The position numbers were made by a program, and so were the translations under genes. 64,000 bases of DNA. It comes from PALSA-1353 sp036267155 (GTDB lineage: Bacteria > Planctomycetota > Phycisphaerae > Tepidisphaerales > Tepidisphaeraceae). A model generated the notes under the pieces. It saw nothing but the letters and a program-made list of their open reading frames with translations. It was not told the DNA's origin and did no database searches. The stretch lies in assembly GCA_036267155.1 (NCBI GenBank), contig DATAWP010000004.1, forward strand, positions 1-64,000, in the 5' to 3' direction. Positions 30,833-39,761 of the stretch are shown here, one piece after another (the first letter of the stretch is position 1; every line of letters starts with the position of its first letter).

Positions 30833-32794
30833 ATGCGACGTTGGACCAGATCGGCGGGTCTTCTTTTTTGTGCCGTGGCGTCCGTTTATAACGGTCCGGC
30901 CGCGTTTGCGGGAGAGGCAACCCAGCTAAGCTCTTCCGATTCCACCACCACGGTGAAGCTTGTCAGCGACGCCGTCCCCGCCACCCAGCCGGCCGGCGCG
31001 CCCCGGATCGCGATGAACGACGCCGGCACCATCAGCATTCACCTCAACAACGATGTCAGCCTTGTCGAAGTCCTGCGCGAGATCGGCGCTCAGGCTCAAC
31101 TCAGCATCATTCCCAGCCGGGAGGTCCGCGGCACCATACCGGCCATGGACCTTTACAACGTCACCGTCAACGAAGCCCTCGATGCCATCCTTCACAGCAA
31201 CGGCATGGCGTGGAGACAACAGGGGAATCTGATTTACGTCTTCACCCAGAAGGAATTGGATGAGCAGAAAAAAGCGGCCCGCAAGACCGTGACCAAAACA
31301 TTTCCGCTCCACTATGTCCCGGCGTCCGACGTCCTGGCGCTGATTAAGCCGGCGCTCAGCCCCGACGCCGTGTGCGCCGCCACCAAGGATGCCCAGACAG
31401 GAATCGACACCGGCGACGTCGGCACCAGCACGACCAGCGGTTCCAGCGGCGGCACCACCAACACCGGCGGGAACAGCGAGGCGGGGCTCGACATGGTCGT
31501 CGTCACCGATTACCCCGAAAACCTCCAGCGCGCCTCGGAGATCATTCGGCAAATTGACCACCGCCCACAGCAGATCCTCATCGAGGCCACCATCTTCCAA
31601 GCCAACCTCACCGAAAACAACTCGATGGGGATCGACTTTTCGCTGATGGGCGGCGTCAACTTCGACACCCTGCTGAATGACGGCGTCACGCTGACCAGCG
31701 CGCTCAGCGGTAACATTCTCAACACCAACACCACCGCCGCGGGCACCGGCGGTACCGGCACGGCCACGCCGGCCAACGCTGTCGGCAAGGGTTATGCCGG
31801 ATTCACCACGGGCAATTACGACACCCAGGTCCCGCCCGGCGGGCTCCAGGTCGGCATCGTTAAAAACAACCTGGGCGTGTTCATCTCGGCCCTGGAAGCC
31901 GTCACCGACGGCACCGTGCTGGCAAATCCCAAGGTTCTGGCGCTGGACAAGCAGGAAGGCGAAGTAATCGTCGGTAGCGAATTCGGTTATTTGACCACGA
32001 CCACCACCGCCACCACCTCCACCCAGACGGTTCAATTTCTGGATACGGGCACGATCCTGAGTTTCCGGCCCTACGTCGGCGACGACGGATACATCCGCAT
32101 GGAAATTCACCCTGAGGATTCCAACGGCGGTTTGAACGCCTCCAATTTGCCCCTCAAAAACACCACGGAGGTGACCACCAATCTTCTGGTGAAAGACGGC
32201 AACACGATCGTGATCGGCGGCCTGTTCCGTGAAACTTCGCAGAGGAGCCGCAACCAGATTCCCTTCCTCGGCGACTTGCCGCTGGCGGGGGCGCTGTTCC
32301 GCAGCCAGGCCGACGCCACGACGCGCCAGGAGATCATCATCCTGCTTACGCCGCACATCATTAAAGATGATTCGCAGTACAGCAAAGCCAGCGAAGAGCA
32401 GATGAAGGAATTGGAACAGCTTCGGGTTGGCGTGCGGAAGGGGATGATGTGGTTCGGCCGCGAACGGCTCGCCGAATCCGCCTACGAGGACGCCGTCACC
32501 GAGATGAAAAAACCGCATCCCAACCTTGATCTGGCGTTGTGGCACCTGAACTGCGCGACCAATCTGAATCCCAAGTTCCTCGAAGCGATCCAGTTGAAGG
32601 AAAAGATCACCGGCAAGCAGGTGACGGACGTGGATAACTCCGCCATCCGCGGTTTCGTTCGCCAGGAGATCATGGCCGACACGGCGCCGCCGACGACTTT
32701 GCCGTCGCCGATGCTGCCGATCACCGCAACCACCAGCGCCACCAAGCCCTCGCCCCAGGTTGCCGACGACGGTCAAACGACGACGGGAAAATGA
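30833..32794 (+). CDS. pilQ: Type IV pilus secretin PilQ
   Basis: The 653-residue protein forms the outer-membrane pore. It has a signal peptide (SAGLLFCAVASVYNGPAAFA), an STN domain (ISIHLNNDVSLVEVLREIGA), a secretin N-domain (FPLHYVPASDVLALIKPALS) with a Gly/Thr-rich insert, and the secretin domain (FLDTGTILSFRPYV, VKDGNTIVIGGLFRE, IPFLGDLPLAGALFRSQA). After the barrel comes an extra region of about 130 residues that looks helical, with a Pro/Thr-rich tail. ATG 30833 has an AAAGGA ribosome-binding site. The stop overlaps the TPR lipoprotein start. Confidence 0.94.
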   Translation: MRRWTRSAGLLFCAVASVYNGPAAFAGEATQLSSSDSTTTVKLVSDAVPATQPAGAPRIAMNDAGTISIHLNNDVSLVEVLREIGAQAQLSIIPSREVRGTIPAMDLYNVTVNEALDAILHSNGMAWRQQGNLIYVFTQKELDEQKKAARKTVTKTFPLHYVPASDVLALIKPALSPDAVCAATKDAQTGIDTGDVGTSTTSGSSGGTTNTGGNSEAGLDMVVVTDYPENLQRASEIIRQIDHRPQQILIEATIFQANLTENNSMGIDFSLMGGVNFDTLLNDGVTLTSALSGNILNTNTTAAGTGGTGTATPANAVGKGYAGFTTGNYDTQVPPGGLQVGIVKNNLGVFISALEAVTDGTVLANPKVLALDKQEGEVIVGSEFGYLTTTTTATTSTQTVQFLDTGTILSFRPYVGDDGYIRMEIHPEDSNGGLNASNLPLKNTTEVTTNLLVKDGNTIVIGGLFRETSQRSRNQIPFLGDLPLAGALFRSQADATTRQEIIILLTPHIIKDDSQYSKASEEQMKELEQLRVGVRKGMMWFGRERLAESAYEDAVTEMKKPHPNLDLALWHLNCATNLNPKFLEAIQLKEKITGKQVTDVDNSAIRGFVRQEIMADTAPPTTLPSPMLPITATTSATKPSPQVADDGQTTTGK

Positions 32795-34008
32795 GCAACG
32801 CCATGAAACAAAACCACGGAATTATCACGCTGAAATCATGCCTGCTCGGCGTTGTGTTGCTTGGCCTGGTGTCCTGCGCCAGTTCAAAAGAAGCGACGCA
32901 GAAGGAAGAGGCTTTGAAGCGGTGGGACGATGCGCGATCCGGCGTTTTGGTTGGTCTGGCCACCGATCAATATGACCACGGCAATTTGGACCGCAGCCGG
33001 GCCACGATTGATGAAGCGATCAATCTGTCCCCCGACAGCGCGGTTGCCCATCTGCTTTCAGCCAAGTTGTACATCGAAGCGGGTCAACTTGAAGTCGCCG
33101 AGCGGGAACTGGTCCTCGTCCACCAGGACGATCCAAACGACGTCCAGGCCTATTATCTATCCGGCATCATCTTTCAGCGCTGGCAGCAGCCGGAGCGCGC
33201 CCTGGAGTGTTATCAACACGCATGCGACGAAGCCCCGGCGGAATTGGCGTACGTCCTGGCCAAAGCCGAGATGCTCGTCGCCATGGATCGCCGGCCCGAA
33301 GCGCTGGCCTTGCTGCAGTCGAAAACCGCCTATTTTGAGCACAGCGGCGCGATCCGCGACGAGGTCGGCTTGCTGTTCATGCAGGACGGCCAATCTTCGC
33401 AGGCCGTCGAGATGTTCCGCCGCGCCAGCATCCTCGCCGGCGACGATCTCACCATCAAGGAACACCTGGCCCGCGCCCTGTTCGACGGGCAGCGCTATGC
33501 CGAATCCGCGGGCGTTCTTTCGGATCTCGTGACCAACGAGAAGTTCAATCACCGCCCCGATCTGTTGATCATGCTCGGCGAGTGTCAGCTTCAAAGCGGC
33601 CGCCCCGGCGACGCGGTGCAGAATTTCCAGTCCGCATCGGAAATGACCGCCGACTCCGTGAGCGTGTGGCTCGGACTGGCACGCGCCAACCTGCAACTCA
33701 ACAGCACCCGCCGCGCCGAATTGGCCCTGCGGCGATGTTTGAGCGTCGATCCGAACAACAGCGAGGCCTATTTGCTGCTTGGATATCTTCAGTTTCGCCA
33801 GTCGCAATTCGACCAGGCCGAGCAAGCTTTCGCCCGGGCCAGCCAACTTGATCCGTCAGACGCCGTGGCCCTCTGCATGGTTGGATTGACCCTCGACAAG
33901 CTCGGACGCGTCCCCGAGGCCGCCGTTTATTACCAGCAGGCGCTGAAGATCAGGCCCCATGACGCGCTGGCAACTCGCCTCATGGCGCGTCTGGATGTTC
34001 ATCAGTAA
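32791..34008 (+). CDS. TPR-repeat lipoprotein, possible pilotin (PilF/PilW-like)
   Basis: This 405-residue protein has a lipoprotein signal (LLGVVLLGLVSCASSK) with the lipobox VSCA, then about ten TPR units (SRATIDEAINLSPDSAVAHL, DVQAYYLSGIIFQRWQQPER, SEAYLLLGYLQFRQSQFDQA). Its start overlaps the pilQ stop. PilF/PilW lipoproteins help PilQ assemble in the outer membrane; position and lipidation fit that role, but it is longer than the classical pilotin (six TPRs), so the function is inferred. Confidence 0.83.
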   Translation: MSNAMKQNHGIITLKSCLLGVVLLGLVSCASSKEATQKEEALKRWDDARSGVLVGLATDQYDHGNLDRSRATIDEAINLSPDSAVAHLLSAKLYIEAGQLEVAERELVLVHQDDPNDVQAYYLSGIIFQRWQQPERALECYQHACDEAPAELAYVLAKAEMLVAMDRRPEALALLQSKTAYFEHSGAIRDEVGLLFMQDGQSSQAVEMFRRASILAGDDLTIKEHLARALFDGQRYAESAGVLSDLVTNEKFNHRPDLLIMLGECQLQSGRPGDAVQNFQSASEMTADSVSVWLGLARANLQLNSTRRAELALRRCLSVDPNNSEAYLLLGYLQFRQSQFDQAEQAFARASQLDPSDAVALCMVGLTLDKLGRVPEAAVYYQQALKIRPHDALATRLMARLDVHQ

Positions 34009-34027
34009 ACCGTAGGGAACCGTTCCC

Positions 34028-35458
34028 GTGCGTTCTGGAAAAATTCTCTCCATCCTCATGATCGCGATGCTGGCCGGTGGGGCACTCTGCTCCATCGGAT
34101 CGTTGCAATCGACTTGGCGCAGCGGCGGGCATCTCGAATTCGGCATGGTCGCAACCGTGCTGTTCGTCACCGGCGGGGCTGCGGGCCTGCTGGCGATCAC
34201 CGCCTTCCGCAGGAATTGCCGCGTCCTTATCGACGCCATCCACCGCATGACGACGCGGGGAAAACTCAGCCTCCTCAATACCGACAGCCACGAGATTCAC
34301 CCCCTCATCAGTGCCGTCAACGAAATGGTCGAAGCCGCCGATCACTGCATGTCCGATGCGGTGATCAAGATGAAGGAGTTGGAAATCCAACTCAAGGTTG
34401 CCACGTCCGAACGGCAGCACGCGCAGGCGATTATTTACAGCATTTCCGACGCGGTGCTGGTGACCGATACGTTCGACGAGCTGGTCCTGGCCAACGAATC
34501 CGCCGCTCGAACGTTCCAGTTCGATCTGGAACGTTCCCGCCGCGCTCCGATCGATCAGATTCTAAGGGATGAAAAGCTGGTCGAGCTGGTTCGCGACATG
34601 CGCCAGAGCAATAGCAAGAGCGGCCGGCGCATCGTCGAGCACAAGATTAAAGGCCCCGGCGAGGAGCGCATTTTCAAAGTCACGCTTTCGGCGGTCGCGG
34701 ACAACAACGATGTCCCCGCCGGCGTAGTGGCGGTTCTGCACGACATGACCCGAGAGAAAGAAGTCGCCGAGCTGAAAAACGACTTCGTTTCCAGTGTCAG
34801 CCACGAGCTGCGCACCCCTCTGGCCAGCATCAAGGCGTATGTGGAAATGCTGATCGATGGTGAGGCCGATGACGAAAAAACCACCCGTGAGTTTTATGAG
34901 GTCATTCAGAACGAGGCCAACCGGCTGAGCCGATTGATCGATAACATTTTGAATATTTCGCGGATCGAATCGGGCCTGGTGCAGATCAACAAGCAGCCGC
35001 AGAGCCTGACCGTGATCCTCAAGGAAGCCCTGGAAGTGATTGCTCCGCAGGCGCGGATGAAGCAGATTTCCCTCGTAGAGCAGTTGACGCCCGTTTTTTA
35101 TCAGACCAGCGCCGACCGCGACATGCTCTATCAGGCGGTCCTTAATCTGCTGAGCAATGCCATTAAATACACCCCCGAACGCGGAACGATCACGGTCCTG
35201 ACCGCGGTCGATGAAGCCAAACAAAAAGTTATCGCCCGCATCAGCGACACGGGAGTTGGAATTCCGCCCAAGGACTTGCCCTTTGTGTTCGATAAATTCT
35301 ACAGAGCCGAGGCCAACAACCACATGGCCAAGGGCACCGGGTTGGGGCTGTCTCTGGTGAAGCACATTGTCGAGACGGTTCATCGCGGAAGGATTTTCGT
35401 GGAGAGCCACGTGGGAAAGGGAAGCTGTTTTGGTTTTGAATTGGATTTGAGTGAGTAG
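34028..35458 (+). CDS. Sensor histidine kinase
   Basis: The 476-residue protein starts at GTG 34028 and has two N-terminal membrane helices with only a short loop between them, so it has no large periplasmic sensor. A HAMP-like linker, a PAS domain (about 130-240, IIYSISDAVLVTDTFDELVL), the HisKA box with H259 in VSSVSHELRTPLASIKAYVE, and an HATPase domain with N, G1 and G2 boxes (LLSNAIKYTPE, ISDTGVGIPPKDLPFVFDKF, GTGLGLSLVKHIVE) follow. It probably phosphorylates the response regulator encoded next and belongs to the pilus operon. Confidence 0.92.
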   Translation: MRSGKILSILMIAMLAGGALCSIGSLQSTWRSGGHLEFGMVATVLFVTGGAAGLLAITAFRRNCRVLIDAIHRMTTRGKLSLLNTDSHEIHPLISAVNEMVEAADHCMSDAVIKMKELEIQLKVATSERQHAQAIIYSISDAVLVTDTFDELVLANESAARTFQFDLERSRRAPIDQILRDEKLVELVRDMRQSNSKSGRRIVEHKIKGPGEERIFKVTLSAVADNNDVPAGVVAVLHDMTREKEVAELKNDFVSSVSHELRTPLASIKAYVEMLIDGEADDEKTTREFYEVIQNEANRLSRLIDNILNISRIESGLVQINKQPQSLTVILKEALEVIAPQARMKQISLVEQLTPVFYQTSADRDMLYQAVLNLLSNAIKYTPERGTITVLTAVDEAKQKVIARISDTGVGIPPKDLPFVFDKFYRAEANNHMAKGTGLGLSLVKHIVETVHRGRIFVESHVGKGSCFGFELDLSE

Positions 35459-35489
35459 CCGGAAGCGGTGTGCGAAGTGAGGAGCGTTG

Positions 35490-35870
35490 ATGTCAGCGAA
35501 GAAGATTTTGGTTGCCGATGACGAAAGCCACATCCTGCACGTGGTGTCGCTGAAGCTGCGCAACGCCGGCTTTGAGGTCATCACGGCCGCCGACGGCCAG
35601 GAGGCCCTGGAGCTTGCGATCGCGGAGCGCCCCGACCTGCTGATCACCGACTATCACATGCCGCAGCTTTCCGGACTGGAACTGTGCCAGAAGCTCAAAC
35701 ACGATCCGGCCACCGCGAAGATTCCGACGATCATGCTGACCGCCCGCGGATATGACCTGGATCTGAAAGATACGCGGGATAGCGGAATCCTGCGCATGTT
35801 GAGCAAGCCCTTCAGCCCAAGGGCTCTATTGACGACGGTGAATGAGGTCCTTCTCGAAGCCGCCGCCTGA
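35490..35870 (+). CDS. Single-domain response regulator (CheY-like)
   Basis: The 126-residue receiver has the acidic pair in KKILVADDESH, phosphoacceptor D54 in LLITDYHMPQLSGLELC, Thr in PTIMLTARG and Lys in LRMLSKPFSPRALL. There is no output domain, so it should act by protein contact, perhaps on the HD-GYP protein or PilB encoded downstream. A GAGGAG site precedes ATG 35490. It is the likely partner of the kinase before it. Confidence 0.92.
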   Translation: MSAKKILVADDESHILHVVSLKLRNAGFEVITAADGQEALELAIAERPDLLITDYHMPQLSGLELCQKLKHDPATAKIPTIMLTARGYDLDLKDTRDSGILRMLSKPFSPRALLTTVNEVLLEAAA

Positions 35871-35892
35871 CCTGTCGCCCGATTGTGAAAAT

Positions 35893-37584
35893 ATGACGTT
35901 GCAGATGGAACATGCTCCAGCCCCCGCAGGCGGCGAATCGTCCGGCGTTCCCGCCGTTATTCTCGACAATCTCTCCGCGCGCTTCCGGTCCTGCGGATTG
36001 TTCGTGGTTCTCATCCAGAGCAACGGCTCGATTGTTTATCACGATCCCCAGGCGGCCATGTTCTTTCAGCGCTACGTCCTGCCGCTGCTGCAATATGGCG
36101 ATCCGACCGAGCCCGATTTCCGGGAAAAGCTCAGCAAGGTTGACGCCGGCTCGCCCGTCGCGGTCTGGAATAATCTCCCCGGCGTGATCCTCGCCGCCGT
36201 GCCGTGCGTCCAGCGCCGCCAGCTTTGCGGCGTCCTGGTCCTGGCCGGACGGTCCCAGGATTTTAATCTCGCCGAGGAAATCCTTCGGGTTTGCAGCCGG
36301 CTCGGTCTCGACGGGGCCTGGCTCCGCCAGCAGGCCGAGCAATTGCACGCCTACGACGAAGAAGCCATGCAACGCCAGGCCCGACTGATCCTGGGCATGT
36401 TTAAAGACCAGCTTCGCTTGGGAAGCCTGGAATCCGAGCTGAATTCACTTTCCGGACACCTGGCCAACGCCTACGAGGAATTGAGTCTGGTCTACCAGAT
36501 CAGCGGCGGGATGCGCATCAACCGCCCCGCGCACGATTTCTTCAAGCAAGCGTGTCTCGAGGTTCTGGAAGTCATGGGCATCCAGGGAATGGGCGTGGCC
36601 CTCAACGGCGATAACGTTCAGCGCCAGGAGCCGGTGCTGTATGGACCGCTTGGCCTGCCGCCGGGCAGCGTGCATCGCCTTGCCGATCAATTGATTCCCA
36701 TCCTGTGCAAGCATAAGGGTCCGCTGATTATCAACGATCTGGCGGGAGACAAACAGTTCAACTGGCTCGGCAAGTATGTCCCGCAGCTTATGGCCGTCCC
36801 GCTTCAGCGGGCCGACCTCGTCCTCGGCTGTCTGTTCGCACTGGGGAAATCCGGCGGCGATTTCGACTCCCAGGACAGCAAGCTTCTCAACTCCATTGCC
36901 AACGAGTCGGCCATCTATCTCGAAAACGCCATGCTCTTTGACGACGTGCACAACCTGATGATGGGGCTGCTCCACAGCCTTACCAGCGCCGTCGACGCCA
37001 AGGATGCCTATACCTGCGGCCACAGCGAGCGTGTGGCGGTTCTGGGCCGGCAACTGGCGATCGAGGCCGGCATGGGCGATGCCTTCGCCGAACGCGCCTA
37101 CATGACCGGTCTGCTGCACGACGTGGGTAAGATCGGCGTCCCCGAAAGCGTCCTGCAGAAAACCGGCCGGCTCACGCCCGAAGAATTCGAGCAAATGAAA
37201 AAGCATCCGCAGATCGGCGCCAGAATCCTCAGCGACATCAAGCAGATCAGCGACATGATTCCCGGCGTGATGCACCATCACGAACGGTACGACGGCCAGG
37301 GATATCCGGCCGGCCTCGTCGGCGAAAATATTCCGCTCATGGGGCGGATCATCTGCCTGGCGGATTGCTTCGATGCCATGACCTCCAACCGCACCTACCG
37401 CAAGGCGCTGCCGCTGGAAGTCGCCATGACCGAAATCCGCCGCTGCTCGGGAACTCAGTTTGACCCGGCCCTCACCGAGGCGTTCCTGCGCATTGCCGCG
37501 GAAAAATTCAGGCAGATTCTGGAGGACCACGCCGGCCGGTCCCGGCCGTTGATCGATCTGCAACAAGCCCTCCGCTGCGCGTGA
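35893..37584 (+). CDS. HD-GYP cyclic-di-GMP phosphodiesterase with N-terminal GAF-like domains
   Basis: The 563-residue protein ends in a complete HD-GYP domain: GHSERVAVLGRQLAIEAGMG, MTGLLHDVGKIGVPESVLQK, MHHHERYDGQGYPAG and LADCFDAMTSNRTYRKALP, so it should hydrolyse c-di-GMP. The middle (DFFKQACLEVLEVMGIQGMG onwards) resembles a GAF sensor domain and is preceded by coiled coil; the first 150 residues may form a second sensory fold. ATG 35893 is chosen; the frame opens inside the response-regulator gene. It stands between the response regulator and the STAS and pilB genes. Confidence 0.9.
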   Translation: MTLQMEHAPAPAGGESSGVPAVILDNLSARFRSCGLFVVLIQSNGSIVYHDPQAAMFFQRYVLPLLQYGDPTEPDFREKLSKVDAGSPVAVWNNLPGVILAAVPCVQRRQLCGVLVLAGRSQDFNLAEEILRVCSRLGLDGAWLRQQAEQLHAYDEEAMQRQARLILGMFKDQLRLGSLESELNSLSGHLANAYEELSLVYQISGGMRINRPAHDFFKQACLEVLEVMGIQGMGVALNGDNVQRQEPVLYGPLGLPPGSVHRLADQLIPILCKHKGPLIINDLAGDKQFNWLGKYVPQLMAVPLQRADLVLGCLFALGKSGGDFDSQDSKLLNSIANESAIYLENAMLFDDVHNLMMGLLHSLTSAVDAKDAYTCGHSERVAVLGRQLAIEAGMGDAFAERAYMTGLLHDVGKIGVPESVLQKTGRLTPEEFEQMKKHPQIGARILSDIKQISDMIPGVMHHHERYDGQGYPAGLVGENIPLMGRIICLADCFDAMTSNRTYRKALPLEVAMTEIRRCSGTQFDPALTEAFLRIAAEKFRQILEDHAGRSRPLIDLQQALRCA

Positions 37585-37599
37585 TGGAGATAATCACCC

Positions 37600-37938
37600 A
37601 TGAGCGTCAAGTGCGAGGAATACAGCCAGGTCTGCGTCATGGAAGTCACTGGCGACTTCCTCGCTGACACCGCCTCTGCCGCCAGGAAGGCGCTCGAGCA
37701 GCACGTCGAACAACGCCAAATCGTGGATTTCGTAGTCGATTTCCAGAAATGCGGGTTCATCGACAGCGACGGACTTGAAGCGCTCCTGTGGATGAAACGC
37801 AAATGCGAGGAACTCTTTGGCCGGATCAAATTCGTCAACCTTGACGAGAATTGCCGGAAAATCCTGGAGATCACCCGCCTGGAGCACGACTTTGAATGCC
37901 AGGCGGATTTGCCCACCGCCCTGAAAACGATGCGGTGA
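37600..37938 (+). CDS. STAS-domain protein (anti-sigma-factor antagonist type)
   Basis: The 112-residue protein has the STAS fold with VCVMEVTGDFLADTASAARK and the helix start VVDFQKCGFIDSDGLEALLW; S56 is at the position that is phosphorylated in SpoIIAA-like proteins. The terminal FECQADLPTALKTM fits the last helix. No kinase or phosphatase partner is encoded next to it. The gene lies 15 bases after the HD-GYP gene and six before pilB, so it is likely to be part of pilus control. Confidence 0.85.
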   Translation: MSVKCEEYSQVCVMEVTGDFLADTASAARKALEQHVEQRQIVDFVVDFQKCGFIDSDGLEALLWMKRKCEELFGRIKFVNLDENCRKILEITRLEHDFECQADLPTALKTMR

Positions 37939-37944
37939 CAAAGC

Positions 37945-39648
37945 ATGATTACAACGCTCGAGCGTAAGCCTCTGGGACAACTCCTGCTGGCCAAGGGCCT
38001 CATTCAGCAGGAACAGCTTGAGCACGCCCTTGAAGAACAGAAGCGCAGCGGACATCAAAAGCTCCTCGGCGAAGTGCTGGTCGAGCTGCACATCTGCACC
38101 GAGGATCAGATCACCGAGGCTTTGGCCCAGGCCTATTCCGTTCCGTACGCGCGCGTCAGCCCCCGGATCGCCGATCCCAAGGTCATCCAGGTCCTGCCCA
38201 AGGAATTTCTGGAGAAGCACCAGACCCTGCCGCTTTATCTGGTCGAAGGCATTCTGACCGTTGCCGTGCCCGAGCCGGCCAACGTCTTTCTTCTTGAAGA
38301 AATCGAGCGGCTCAGCGGATATCAGGTTCAAGTCGTCGCCGCCACCGGGCGCGACATCAAGAGCACGCTCCAGGCTTACCTGCCGAACAACAAAGTTTTC
38401 GTCATCGACGACATCATCGAAGAGGTGGAGCCGGAAGAATTCTCCCTGATCGAGCAGCCGGTTCAGGACATCGTTAACCTCGAAGTTGCCGCCGGCGATT
38501 CGCCCGTCATCAAACTCGTCAACTACGTCATCTACAACGCCGTGAAGGACGGCGCCAGCGACATTCACGTCGAGCCGGGCGAATCTTCGCTGCGCATCCG
38601 TTATCGCGTTGACGGCTGCCTGATGGAAAAGCTGCGCCCGCCGTTCCAGATGCACGCCGCGGTCGCCAGCCGAATCAAAATTATGGCCGGCCTGGACATT
38701 TCCGAGCGCCGTTTGCCGCAGGACGGCGGCATTCACGTCATGATGGATAAACGGCCCATCGACCTCCGCGTCAGCACCATGCCGGGAAAATACGGCGAGA
38801 AAGTCGTCATCCGCGTCATCGACAACGACAAAGCTTCCGTCAATCTCGAAAAACTCGGCTTCGGATACGACACGCTCAAGGCCTGGCGGAAACTGATCAA
38901 TCTTCCCAACGGCATCGTCCTGGTCACCGGTCCCACCGGCTCGGGCAAGAGCACCACGCTCTACGCGTCGCTCCAGGAACTCAACGGCGGCGACGTGAAC
39001 ATCTGCACGGTCGAAGACCCCATCGAATACGCACTGGCCGGTGCGAACCAGTTCCAGGTGAACGAAAAAGCCGGCTTCACGTTTGCCAACGCTCTGCGCG
39101 CGCTGTTGCGGCAAGACCCGGACATCCTGATGGTCGGCGAAATCCGCGATACCGAAACCGCCAAGCTTGCCACCCAGGCCGCCCTCACCGGCCACCTGGT
39201 GCTCAGCAGCCTCCACACCAACGACGCCCCCGGCGCCATCACTCGCTTGTACAACATCGGCATCGAGCCCTACCTCGTCGGCGCAACCCTCGTCGGAGTG
39301 ATGGCCCAGCGTCTGGTTCGCAAGCTCTGCCAGAATTGCAAGGAACCCTACGCCCCCAGCGTCAACGAAAAACGTCAGATCGAGCGCATCGCCGGCAACG
39401 TCGAGACGCTTTACAAGGCCCGCGGCTGCCAGAACTGCCGCAATCTCGGCTACAGCGGCCGCATCGGAATTTACGAGCTTCTCGTTCCCGACGACGCCCT
39501 GATCAACTCCATCAGCCAGGGCGCTTCGCTGAACGATTTGCGCGACATCGCTAAGAAGCAGGGCATGACCGCCCTTCGCGGCGACGGAATCGAAAAAGTA
39601 AAAGCGGGGATTACGACGCTTGAGGAGATTTATCGTGTTACCGCGTGA
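37945..39648 (+). CDS. pilB: Type IV pilus extension ATPase PilB with an MshEN-type N-terminus
   Basis: The 567-residue hexameric ATPase powers pilus extension. The N-terminus reads PLGQLLLAKGLIQQEQLEHA and KLLGEVLVELHICTEDQITE, two repeats of the LG-x2-L pattern found in c-di-GMP-binding MshEN domains. The core has Walker A VLVTGPTGSGKSTTLYAS, the Asp box TVEDPIEYALAGANQFQVN, Walker B LRQDPDILMVGEIRDTETA and the His box ALTGHLVLSSLHTNDA. A zinc tetracysteine is formed by CQNC and CQNC near 460-500. pilC follows after a 113-base palindromic gap. Confidence 0.95.
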   Translation: MITTLERKPLGQLLLAKGLIQQEQLEHALEEQKRSGHQKLLGEVLVELHICTEDQITEALAQAYSVPYARVSPRIADPKVIQVLPKEFLEKHQTLPLYLVEGILTVAVPEPANVFLLEEIERLSGYQVQVVAATGRDIKSTLQAYLPNNKVFVIDDIIEEVEPEEFSLIEQPVQDIVNLEVAAGDSPVIKLVNYVIYNAVKDGASDIHVEPGESSLRIRYRVDGCLMEKLRPPFQMHAAVASRIKIMAGLDISERRLPQDGGIHVMMDKRPIDLRVSTMPGKYGEKVVIRVIDNDKASVNLEKLGFGYDTLKAWRKLINLPNGIVLVTGPTGSGKSTTLYASLQELNGGDVNICTVEDPIEYALAGANQFQVNEKAGFTFANALRALLRQDPDILMVGEIRDTETAKLATQAALTGHLVLSSLHTNDAPGAITRLYNIGIEPYLVGATLVGVMAQRLVRKLCQNCKEPYAPSVNEKRQIERIAGNVETLYKARGCQNCRNLGYSGRIGIYELLVPDDALINSISQGASLNDLRDIAKKQGMTALRGDGIEKVKAGITTLEEIYRVTA

Positions 39649-39658
39649 AGAAAATCTG

Positions 39659-39741
39659 AAATTCGAAATTCGAATGGCGAATCAAATTCGAATAACCAAA
39701 ATTCGAAACGACTGCCATTTCGTCATTCGAATTTCGAATTT
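39659..39741. repeat. TTCGAAT-word inverted repeat between pilB and pilC
   Basis: An 18-base arm at 39659-39676 (AAATTCGAAATTCGAATG) is matched exactly by its reverse complement at 39724-39741. Further tandem copies of AATTTCGA follow to about 39755. It could form a hairpin that separates pilB and pilC expression. Confidence 0.8.
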
Positions 39742-39761
39742 CGAATTTCGAATTTAACCCC

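Noticed and set aside
30926..32776. 616-codon open frame antisense to pilQ
   Set aside because: Despite its length it mirrors the secretin gene exactly, and its Gly/Val/Asp-rich composition is typical of antisense frames here.
37594..39216. 540-codon open frame antisense to the STAS and pilB genes
   Set aside because: Covers two well-supported genes on the other strand and has no recognisable domain.
39649..39761. Word repeats between pilB and pilC considered as a CRISPR array
   Set aside because: Repeats are about eight bases, mirrored rather than direct, with no spacers and no cas genes.
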